DNA of 46,893 nt from CAYMAX01 sp964388595 (GTDB taxonomy: Bacteria; Bacteroidota; Bacteroidia; Bacteroidales; UBA932), in NCBI GenBank assembly GCA_964388595.1, contig CAYMAX010000003.1, positions 1-46,893 on the forward strand, read 5' to 3'. Positions within the stretch are counted from its first letter, which is position 1, and every line of letters starts with the position of its first letter. The position numbers and the translations under genes are program-made. Under the pieces are notes generated by a model, which was not told where the DNA came from, did not search any database, and worked only from the letters and a program-made list of their open reading frames with translations. Below are positions 24,806 through 31,440 of this stretch, one piece after another.

Positions 24806-25437
24806 AGAGTATCTCTATCGGGAGCGACATAAATCCATAAAGTGTAGGAAGTGCCTGTCTCGGGATAAAGGTCATATACAGAGTCGTCTGCATTGGCAAG
24901 TCCCAAAGGACCTCTTATGTATTTCAATCTTCCTGAAAATGGCCTTTCAAGTCGGGAAATATCTTCCGGGAAAAAGTCTGAGGGAGAAGAAGATGGGTCA
25001 GGCTCTATCTCTTGCAGCAGTTCCTTCATAAGAAAATCGGCTCCACGAGATGCCTTGGGACCATCGTTGAAAGTTATGGAGATATATCTGTCGGACATGG
25101 CCGCCAACAATACATATTTCGACAGTGCATCGAAACCTCCGCGAACCAGTGAATCTACTCTAATGGGTTTGAAGACCTGAATAGAATAAATCCCGTATGC
25201 ATTTTTGGGAGAATCCATCTGAAACAATTCCACTGTGTAGGAAAATCCTTCATACTTGATGTCCCGTACAGTGAGCTTGCGAAATCCGTATTCGAAGTAG
25301 AGGTCAGAACCGCCATTCATATATCCGTAAAGTGCATCTCCTTCGAAAGAGCGTTCCCGGACTATGGTGACTTCTGAGGCATTAAGTGAGACAGAAGCCA
25401 GCAGCAATAGAGTGATATACAATAATTTTGCTCTCAT
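24778..25437 (-). CDS. DUF6599-like exported protein
   Basis: This 219-residue protein has a cleavable signal peptide (MRAKLLYITLLLLASVSLNA). The mature start contains LYGYMNGGSDLYFEYGFRKL, a conserved segment of DUF6599-type proteins of Bacteroidota. The rest is an alpha/beta fold with FDALSKYVLLAAMSDRYISI and a loop rich in Ser and Pro. No catalytic motif is recognisable and the function is unknown. It follows the DUF362 gene by about 10 bases in the same direction, so the two are likely one operon; DUF6599 and DUF362 genes may work together in an exported redox or cofactor process (inference). Confidence 0.75.
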   Translation of the reverse strand: MRAKLLYITLLLLASVSLNASEVTIVRERSFEGDALYGYMNGGSDLYFEYGFRKLTVRDIKYEGFSYTVELFQMDSPKNAYGIYSIQVFKPIRVDSLVRGGFDALSKYVLLAAMSDRYISITFNDGPKASRGADFLMKELLQEIEPDPSSSPSDFFPEDISRLERPFSGRLKYIRGPLGLANADDSVYDLYPETGTSYTLWIYVAPDRDTLYFKDDSRP

Positions 25438-25447
25438 CGCAGGATGA

Positions 25448-26437
25448 TTATACTATAGTGATTTTGTCTATGTCTGCCACTCCGAGACCTATAGCTTGAG
25501 CCAGGGTGGCGAAAGTGTAGCCTTTGGCATTGTCGGCTTTCTGNNNNNNNNNNNNNNNNNNNNNNNNNNNNNNNNNNNNNNNNNNNNNNNNNNNNNNNNN
25601 NNNNNNNNNNNNNNNNNNNNNNNNNNNNNNNNNNNNNNNNNNNCCGAAACCGAGATTTTTCATACAGAGAGTGACAGCGGAGCCTGCATTTTTCAGGATG
25701 GGGACATTGATGATTTTGTCCACTTCCTGAGTAACGATTTTGGTGAGATATGATTTCTTGCCACCATTTATCATATAGGGCATAGTGTAGGCATCATATT
25801 CTCCCTCCACATCGGCATAGAAGAAAGTATCTTTATCGATACGGCTTTCCCCATAGAGTTTGCCGTCAGCATCGTATAGACTCCCTTTCTCATCGACATA
25901 TTCAGTCGAAGAGATTTTGATGTCGGGATAGTTGACAGAATTATAGCCAACATTGGCAAGGTCTTCCCCTCTGCGGTCCCAGATGACGATGTGCTTACGC
26001 GGAATACCTGCCTCTTCAAGTTGGGTGATGATAGATTGAGTCACAGCGTGAGAAGTGAACAGGAGAGGTCCGCCGATAGGATTGACTTTAAGTCCGATGA
26101 TATCTTTCGGAGAGACGAATTGACGCCAGGCTTTTTTCAGAGAAGATGCGCCGGTGAGAGACAACATCGCCTTTTTTATCATTTCGTATGCTGCTTCACG
26201 TGAGGGGACATCGTCGACTACGCAATGTTCATCTCTTACTATTGCCACCCTTCCAGGGTATTTGCCGGGGAGAGAATTTTTGGTTCTCGGAATGGCTATG
26301 ATGTCTTTGATGTTATTGTCAGGAAGTTCTGTGGGGAAAATGATTCCTGATGTGTTATCCACTGCCTTGGCGATGGGAGCAGCGGCAAGAGCAACTCCGC
26401 TGGCAGAAACAATTTTAAAAAAGCTTCTTCTATCCAT
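25448..26437 (-). CDS. Tat-exported DUF362 family protein, interrupted by assembly gap
   Basis: DUF362 proteins are of uncertain function, and many are iron-sulfur or cofactor-related. I chose the ATG at 26437, giving a twin-arginine-type signal (MDRRSFFKIVSASGVALAAA), because the region before it carries a promoter box. The protein has KDIIGLKVNPIGGPLLFTSHAV, ARKHIVIWDRRG-like and NVPILKNAGSAVTLCMKNLGF segments. The frame then runs into 100 N. The C-terminal piece (KGYTFATLAQAIGLGVADID) reads in the same frame, but a gap of exactly 100 is a placeholder. Family proteins usually have a longer stretch between these motifs, so the true gap is probably larger. Treat the gene as real with its middle missing. 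Confidence 0.85.
   Translation of the reverse strand: MDRRSFFKIVSASGVALAAAPIAKAVDNTSGIIFPTELPDNNIKDIIAIPRTKNSLPGKYPGRVAIVRDEHCVVDDVPSREAAYEMIKKAMLSLTGASSLKKAWRQFVSPKDIIGLKVNPIGGPLLFTSHAVTQSIITQLEEAGIPRKHIVIWDRRGEDLANVGYNSVNYPDIKISSTEYVDEKGSLYDADGKLYGESRIDKDTFFYADVEGEYDAYTMPYMINGGKKSYLTKIVTQEVDKIINVPILKNAGSAVTLCMKNLGFXXXXXXXXXXXXXXXXXXXXXXXXXXXXXXXXXXQKADNAKGYTFATLAQAIGLGVADIDKITIV
25544..25643. other. Assembly gap of 100 N
   Basis: Exactly 100 unknown bases lie inside the DUF362 gene. This is the usual placeholder length for a scaffold join of unknown size. Nothing can be said about its content except that DUF362 sequence flanks both sides. Confidence 0.99.
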
Positions 26438-26458
26438 GTGTATTAAAAATTCGTTGTA

Positions 26459-26466
26459 CAAAAATA
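26459..26466 (-). promoter_or_regulatory. -7 box for the DUF362 gene
   Basis: On the minus strand TATTTTTG fits TAnnTTTG and lies 21 bases before the ATG at 26437. It would be destroyed as a promoter if translation began at the upstream in-frame TTG at 26461, which supports the shorter start. Confidence 0.55.
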
Positions 26467-26484
26467 TAGAAAAATCGATAGTTT

Positions 26485-26517
26485 TTTGTAAACTTGCAGG
26501 ACAATTACCGACATTTG
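26485..26517 (+). promoter_or_regulatory. Promoter of the OB-fold lipoprotein / endonuclease locus
   Basis: TTTG (26485-26488) is followed 21 bases later by GACATTTG (26510-26517), one base off TAnnTTTG. The start codon is 22 bases further on. It is divergent from the DUF362 promoter, sharing a roughly 100-base control region. Confidence 0.6.
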
Positions 26518-26539
26518 CATTGTCAAACCTTACAACTTT

Positions 26540-27595
26540 ATGAATTTTCAGAAATTATCTACCTCATTACTAATGGCTCTTTTGGCCATAGCGACCATTT
26601 CGTGCCAGAAAAAAGAAGTAGAAAAAGTACCAAGTATGAGGTCTTCTCAGCCAACACTCAGTATCAACACTGAGGCTGCCCAAAAGTCGATTTCCATAAT
26701 TACCAATCAAGATTGGTTTACAGACAAAGAGATAGTCAATCCATCTGAAGGAGAGACATCCGACTGGCTGACCGTAGAGCCTTCTACCGGCTCTTTATCG
26801 GAATATCCCCAGACGATAGTGCTGAAAATAGCTGCCAATCCCTATCCCAATAAAGAGAGGGAAGTGGTAGTCTATTTCAAGACCAAAGACACATACGACA
26901 CTATCCGTGTCTATCAGACGGGAGAGAGGAAGACAAATGGCTATGAGACTGTATCCATATCCTCTGTACGAAAGATGTTGCCTGAAGACAAAACTTCTAC
27001 CGGTAAGATCTCTGTCACAGAGCATATCAAGATAGCAGGTCTTGTGATTTCCAATTCGAGCATTCCCACTATTTCCATTAAAAACATCTATATTCAGGAT
27101 GGCACCGACCCTGGATGCGGTATCATCGTCTATTCAAGTAATGAAGACACTTGGTCAAAATGTAAATTCGGAGATAGTGTTGAGGTGACTTTGACCGGCG
27201 GTAAATTGCAATACTATTATCAACTTGTAGAGTTCATCCCTGCTGACGATGACCAGATAGTGATCGTAGAAAGTGGTCACACCCCCAAGTATGCCGCTAT
27301 TACTGGCAAAAAATTCGTAGATGGAGATTATGAATCTCAGCTTGTAAGCCTCTATGCACAGGTAAAGTCAGATTATCTTGAGAAGAAAATGAGTGAAAAA
27401 CCTCTCGTTGAGACTCAGGATAAATATTCTTTCATTATGTTCACCAAGTCCGAACCGAGTTGGGCTGGCACCACTGTACCTCAGGGAGCCGGCAATCTTT
27501 ACGGTCTATGTGGCAGTTATAATGCAGTTTTTCAGATAGTTCCACAAACTACTGAAAATTTTCAAGATTTAGTACACGAAAGATTTGGCGAATAA
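26540..27595 (+). CDS. BACON / DUF5689 OB-fold lipoprotein
   Basis: This 351-residue lipoprotein (lipobox TISC, Cys22) starts with a BACON-like immunoglobulin domain at about 36-130 (SDWLTVEPSTGSL, then REVVVYFKTKDTYDTIRVYQ). The second half, about 133-345, looks like the DUF5689 type of OB-fold module, with KIAGLVISNSS, KNIYIQDGTDPGCGIIVY and FGDSVEVTLTGGKLQYYYQLVE. OB folds often bind nucleic acids or sugars; the ligand here is not known. The next gene, only 10 bases on, encodes a secreted DNA/RNA endonuclease, which makes nucleic acid a reasonable guess. A related lipoprotein with three OB units is at 41207-42727. Confidence 0.82.
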   Translation: MNFQKLSTSLLMALLAIATISCQKKEVEKVPSMRSSQPTLSINTEAAQKSISIITNQDWFTDKEIVNPSEGETSDWLTVEPSTGSLSEYPQTIVLKIAANPYPNKEREVVVYFKTKDTYDTIRVYQTGERKTNGYETVSISSVRKMLPEDKTSTGKISVTEHIKIAGLVISNSSIPTISIKNIYIQDGTDPGCGIIVYSSNEDTWSKCKFGDSVEVTLTGGKLQYYYQLVEFIPADDDQIVIVESGHTPKYAAITGKKFVDGDYESQLVSLYAQVKSDYLEKKMSEKPLVETQDKYSFIMFTKSEPSWAGTTVPQGAGNLYGLCGSYNAVFQIVPQTTENFQDLVHERFGE

Positions 27596-27605
27596 TACAG
27601 ACACT

Positions 27606-28784
27606 ATGAGAAGAACACGTTTTTATATTTTTTTAATTGCACTTGCGCCTCTGTTTCTGGCGATGCCCCAGTCTTGTAACAAAGATAATCCGGTAATAGA
27701 AAACAATATAGTGCTCGGGTTGGATACTGTAGATTACACCTCCACAGGACAATTCCTCTCTATTTTCTCATCAGGCAGTTGGACTGCCTCCTGTGAGTAT
27801 GCCAACGCCTCTTCATGGTGTACCATATCACAATCATCCGGCAGCGGGTCAGAGACTATCTCTCTTACTTATTCTGCCAATCCATCTTCTTTTGACAGGA
27901 GTGTGAATATCATAGTTAGATTTGCCAATGAAAATCTGACAGTCACTTTGGTGCAGCAGAGAAACCCCGAATTTGACTTACGTTCCGATGCTGTCCAGAA
28001 ATGGATGGAATTGCCCGGGGTGTCTCTTGCAGACAGTACGATATATGTCTCTCATTATACCACCATCTCCGGTAAAGTAGTTCGCAATTACTCAATGCTC
28101 TACGATGCTGCCAATAAGCTGGCAAGATGGGTAGCATATCCTCTTACCTCTATCTATCGTGGAAGAACATCCAGAACTGATGCTTGGGGCTGGGATCCCA
28201 AAGTTCCGACCATTTATCAGGTAAATCTCAGCAAATCATACTATTCACTCTATGGGAGTCAGGGATATAATTACAACAGGGGGCATCAAATTCCCTCGGC
28301 CGACCGCAATTGCAGCATATCGGTCAATGAAGATACATATTTCTACACCAATATGACTGCGCAGCATGGCGATTTCAACGGCAGTATTTGGGCAGACCTC
28401 GAAGGGAAGATAAGGACGATAGCAGATGCCAACACATCGAGTGACACCCTCTATGTAGTGACGGGTCCTCTATTGACAAGCGAAGGAAGCAGCGAGATTA
28501 CATACATGAGAGACACACAGGGTAAAAAAGTCACTGCCATTCCCAGAGGTTACTTCAAAATGATTCTGCTATATGAGGCTAAGACTCAATCTTACTACAG
28601 TATCGGTTTTCTTTTTGAAAAGAACGAAGGTTATGGTAGACAGACCATCAACGGCCAAGATGTAGTCACGGTCAAAAGGATTGAAGACAGGACAGGATAT
28701 CAATTTTTCTCAAATCTTCCCGCAAGTACCAGAAATCAAATTATTGCCCAGCGAGACTTGTCACGATGGGGCTTAACAGAATAA
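27606..28784 (+). CDS. BACON-domain DNA/RNA non-specific endonuclease, lipoprotein
   Basis: This 392-residue NUC1-family (beta-beta-alpha metal) nuclease would cut extracellular DNA and RNA at the cell surface. I chose the ATG at 27606, which gives a clean lipoprotein signal ending MPQSC; an in-frame TTG at 27585 would overlap the previous gene. A BACON domain (about 40-115) follows. The nuclease signature YNRGHQIPSADR places the general-base His at residue 227; the family usually has DRGH, so Asp is Asn here. The metal-binding Asn and Glu lie in TNMTAQHGDFNGSIWADLEG. Other family features are YVVTGPLL and IPRGYFKMIL. It is 10 bases after the OB-fold lipoprotein. Confidence 0.92.
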   Translation: MRRTRFYIFLIALAPLFLAMPQSCNKDNPVIENNIVLGLDTVDYTSTGQFLSIFSSGSWTASCEYANASSWCTISQSSGSGSETISLTYSANPSSFDRSVNIIVRFANENLTVTLVQQRNPEFDLRSDAVQKWMELPGVSLADSTIYVSHYTTISGKVVRNYSMLYDAANKLARWVAYPLTSIYRGRTSRTDAWGWDPKVPTIYQVNLSKSYYSLYGSQGYNYNRGHQIPSADRNCSISVNEDTYFYTNMTAQHGDFNGSIWADLEGKIRTIADANTSSDTLYVVTGPLLTSEGSSEITYMRDTQGKKVTAIPRGYFKMILLYEAKTQSYYSIGFLFEKNEGYGRQTINGQDVVTVKRIEDRTGYQFFSNLPASTRNQIIAQRDLSRWGLTE

Positions 28785-28796
28785 ATATTTAATACT

Positions 28797-29201
28797 ATGA
28801 AAAGACAATACTTTATTAAGACAGTTATCATTGCGGTGATGGCCCTATTTTTATCTTCTTGCAATAAAAGTGTAGAAGAAGCCACTAAAGTCGCTTATGA
28901 TTTTCTTGAATCATACTTTTCGATTAATTATGCCAAAGCAGCTGAATACTGCTCTTCTCCTATCCAGAAGACACTTCTTGATAATCAGGAAGAGGTAGAT
29001 GAAATGCCGGATGAGGTCAAAGGTGAGTTGGTCAAGATGCTCCAGGGAGCCAAAATAGTATTTGAAGAAGCAGAAAAGAAAGCAGATGGTTCGGTGGTGT
29101 TTAAGTATCAAATAGACCTTACTAACGACCAAAAGCCCATAAAAGGGTCTCTTACGGTTTCCAAAATAGATGATGTGTGGCGTGTATCAAAATTGAAATA
29201 A
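28797..29201 (+). CDS. Small DUF4878-like lipoprotein
   Basis: This 134-residue lipoprotein has signal MKRQYFIKTVIIAVMALFLS followed by SCNK (lipobox Cys22). The mature part starts with a helix (ATKVAYDFLESYFSINYAKAAEY) and ends in beta strands (GSLTVSKIDDVWRVSKL). That layout is typical of NTF2-like DUF4878 proteins. The function is not known. It lies 12 bases after the endonuclease gene, so it is probably the third member of that operon. It ends back to back with the convergent gene, with no base between the two stop codons. Confidence 0.75.
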   Translation: MKRQYFIKTVIIAVMALFLSSCNKSVEEATKVAYDFLESYFSINYAKAAEYCSSPIQKTLLDNQEEVDEMPDEVKGELVKMLQGAKIVFEEAEKKADGSVVFKYQIDLTNDQKPIKGSLTVSKIDDVWRVSKLK

Positions 29202-29606
29202 TCAATTTTTATTTTTACCACCTCTTTTATCCTTTTTGTCCTTTTTGTCTTTCTTGAATTTTCCTTGAGATTTCAAGTACTCGTTCCATTGCTCGTCAGT
29301 GAAAATCTTACGATAACCTTTTTCGATCTGTTCCACCCATTTTTTCTGAATGGTTTGAAAGACGGTGACCTCCTGTACTCCTGTCCTCTGTAGTCTTTCG
29401 GTCTCTTCTTTCATGGCCCTCATGTCGTGTTGTAGCAGAGAATCGACAAAGAAAGTCTGATGTGGCTGCAGATTGAGCAGTTTTTCAAGCCTGTTGGACT
29501 CTTCGTAAGCCATCTCTTCAGGAGATTTTTGTTTTGGAGGCTCTTGTGCACTCAGTGAGAAAGAGAAAACGAGAGCCGTGAGACTAAATAATATTTTTTT
29601 GATCAT
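29202..29606 (-). CDS. Small secreted protein with basic Lys/Asp tail
   Basis: This 134-residue protein starts at the ATG at 29606 (MIKKILFSLTALVFSFSLSAQ), a good signal peptide cleaved near SLSA-Q; an upstream in-frame start at 29660 would put extra residues before the signal. The mature protein is predicted helical (SNRLEKLLNLQPHQTFFVDSLLQ, then FTDEQWNEYLKSQGKFKK) and recalls the Spy/CpxP-like or LTXXQ-type periplasmic helical proteins of Bacteroidota. It ends in a KKDKKDKKDKRGGKNKN tail. No enzyme motif is seen and the function is unknown. Confidence 0.7.
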   Translation of the reverse strand: MIKKILFSLTALVFSFSLSAQEPPKQKSPEEMAYEESNRLEKLLNLQPHQTFFVDSLLQHDMRAMKEETERLQRTGVQEVTVFQTIQKKWVEQIEKGYRKIFTDEQWNEYLKSQGKFKKDKKDKKDKRGGKNKN

Positions 29607-29613
29607 ATCGTAC

Positions 29614-29644
29614 TTTGTGGTTTGAGTAATAAATCTTATTTTTG
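29614..29644 (+). promoter_or_regulatory. Bacteroides-type promoter of the C69 dipeptidase gene
   Basis: TTTG (29614-29617), 19 bases, then TATTTTTG (29637-29644): an exact consensus pair with correct spacing. The leader is about 34 bases. It is divergent from the small secreted protein gene. Confidence 0.75.
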
Positions 29645-29682
29645 AAGCCAAACTTTTCACAAAAATACTAATTTTAAAAGAT

Positions 29683-31440
29683 ATGATTAAAAAAACACTT
29701 CAAACCTTGATCTGCCTTCTGGCAGTCATATTAATGTCAGTTGACTCTTTTGCCTGCACTAATATCTTGATTTCCAAAGGGGCATCAAAGGATGGTTCGG
29801 TACTGATTTCTTATTCGGCCGATTCTCATATGCTATACGGAGAACTTTATTATACACCGGCAGGGTTCTTCCCTAAAAACAGCATTTTGAATGTTTATGA
29901 ATGGGATACGGGAAAATATATGGGAGACATTTCACAGGTTATGCGCACTTATCAGACTGTGGGCAACATGAATGAACACCAAGTGATGATTACCGAGACC
30001 ACTTATGGAGGGCGTCATGAGTTGTATGATTCCACCGGCGTAGTTGATTACGGGGCTCTTATTTATATCACTCTTCAACGTGCCAAGACTGCACGTGAAG
30101 CTATTCAGATTATTGCAGATCTGGTAAGTGAATATGGATATGGTTCAGAAGGGGAATCTCTCTCTATCGGCGATAAAGACGAAGTTTGGATTCTCGAAAT
30201 TATAGGGAAAGGGACTAAAATGGAAAACGGAGTCAATATCCGTAAAGGTGCTGTGTGGGCAGCTGCCAGAGTTCCCGATGGTTATATATGTGCTCATGCC
30301 AATCAGGCGCGTATTACCAAGATTGATTTTAATGATTCCGACAATTGGCTTTATTCTCCCGATGTAGTTTCTTTTGCCCGTGAGATGGGTTATTTCACAG
30401 GCGAAGATGCAGATTTCAGTTTTTGTGATGCTTATGCTCCCCTCGATTTCGGTGCTCTAAGAGGTTGTGAAGCGCGTGTATGGAGTGCTTTCAACATTCT
30501 CGGTGATGGTATGATAGGAGAGAAGAAAGCTTCTGACTATATCGATTATGCCATGGGTTACAATCCCGACAACAAAATGCCTCTTTTTATAAAACCCGCA
30601 GAGAAAGTTGGAGTAGAAGAGGTGGCTGATGTGATGAGAGACCATTACGAAGGGACTCCCATGGATATGACTCAGGATATCGGAGCAGGTGGACATCACA
30701 CTCCTTACAGATGGAGACCGATGAATTTCGAAGTGGACGGAGTGGAATATGTCAATGAACGTGCCATCGCTACTCAACAGACAGGTTTTTGGATTATTTG
30801 CCAGGGACGCAATTGGCTTCCCGACGAGATAGGAGGTATTCTTTGGTTTGGAGTAGATGATGCAGCCACTTCTACAGTGACACCCATCTACACTTCCATC
30901 ACCGAAGTCCCTGAATGTGTGAAAGTCGGCAATGGAGACCTTATGACTTATTCTCCGACATCTCTATTTTGGCTTACCAACAGAGTGGCTCAGTTTGCAT
31001 ATCTGCTTTATGACAGAGTAGCACCCGAAGTATTGGCTACTGCTCACAAACATGAGATGAAATGTCTCGAAGAGGTAGCTCAAGTAGATGCGAAAGTTCT
31101 TGACATCCTGCAAAAAGGCAAATCCAGCGAGGCAAGTGTCAAAGCGACCAGAAAATATCTCACCGACTACACTCTCCGTACCACTCAAAATCTTTTCGAT
31201 ACCTGGAAAGAACTTGATGCCTATCTATTGGTTAAGTATATGGATGGCAACATCAAACATCAAAACGAAGATGGTACTTTCCAAAACAACGGCTATTCCA
31301 AAGCTATCCCTGCTTATCCTTCTCAGCCCGGCTACAGCGATGTCTGGAAAAGAGCCGTACGTGATGACCACGGCGATGTGATTAAAGTGAAAAAAGCACC
31401 CAAAGGTTTCTGGGGCAAAGTAAAAGCACTATTTCAGTAA
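29683..31440 (+). CDS. C69 family dipeptidase (PepD-like)
   Basis: This 585-residue exported N-terminal nucleophile hydrolase would cleave dipeptides. The signal peptide ends just before Cys25 (DSFA-CTN), and removal of the signal would expose this cysteine as the catalytic nucleophile. C69 features include CTNILISKGASKDGSVLISY, YQTVGNMNEHQVMITETTYGG and GYGSEGESLSIGDKDEVWILEI. The C-terminal half contains RWRPMNFEVDGVEYVNERAI and the IICQGRNWLPDEIGG segment. It is a single gene with its own promoter. Its end overlaps the convergent mutS2 by 12 bases. Confidence 0.92.
   Translation: MIKKTLQTLICLLAVILMSVDSFACTNILISKGASKDGSVLISYSADSHMLYGELYYTPAGFFPKNSILNVYEWDTGKYMGDISQVMRTYQTVGNMNEHQVMITETTYGGRHELYDSTGVVDYGALIYITLQRAKTAREAIQIIADLVSEYGYGSEGESLSIGDKDEVWILEIIGKGTKMENGVNIRKGAVWAAARVPDGYICAHANQARITKIDFNDSDNWLYSPDVVSFAREMGYFTGEDADFSFCDAYAPLDFGALRGCEARVWSAFNILGDGMIGEKKASDYIDYAMGYNPDNKMPLFIKPAEKVGVEEVADVMRDHYEGTPMDMTQDIGAGGHHTPYRWRPMNFEVDGVEYVNERAIATQQTGFWIICQGRNWLPDEIGGILWFGVDDAATSTVTPIYTSITEVPECVKVGNGDLMTYSPTSLFWLTNRVAQFAYLLYDRVAPEVLATAHKHEMKCLEEVAQVDAKVLDILQKGKSSEASVKATRKYLTDYTLRTTQNLFDTWKELDAYLLVKYMDGNIKHQNEDGTFQNNGYSKAIPAYPSQPGYSDVWKRAVRDDHGDVIKVKKAPKGFWGKVKALFQ

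Noticed and set aside
26437..26461. Upstream TTG start for the DUF362 protein
   Set aside because: It falls inside the TATTTTTG promoter box, and the Tat-like signal begins at the ATG at 26437.
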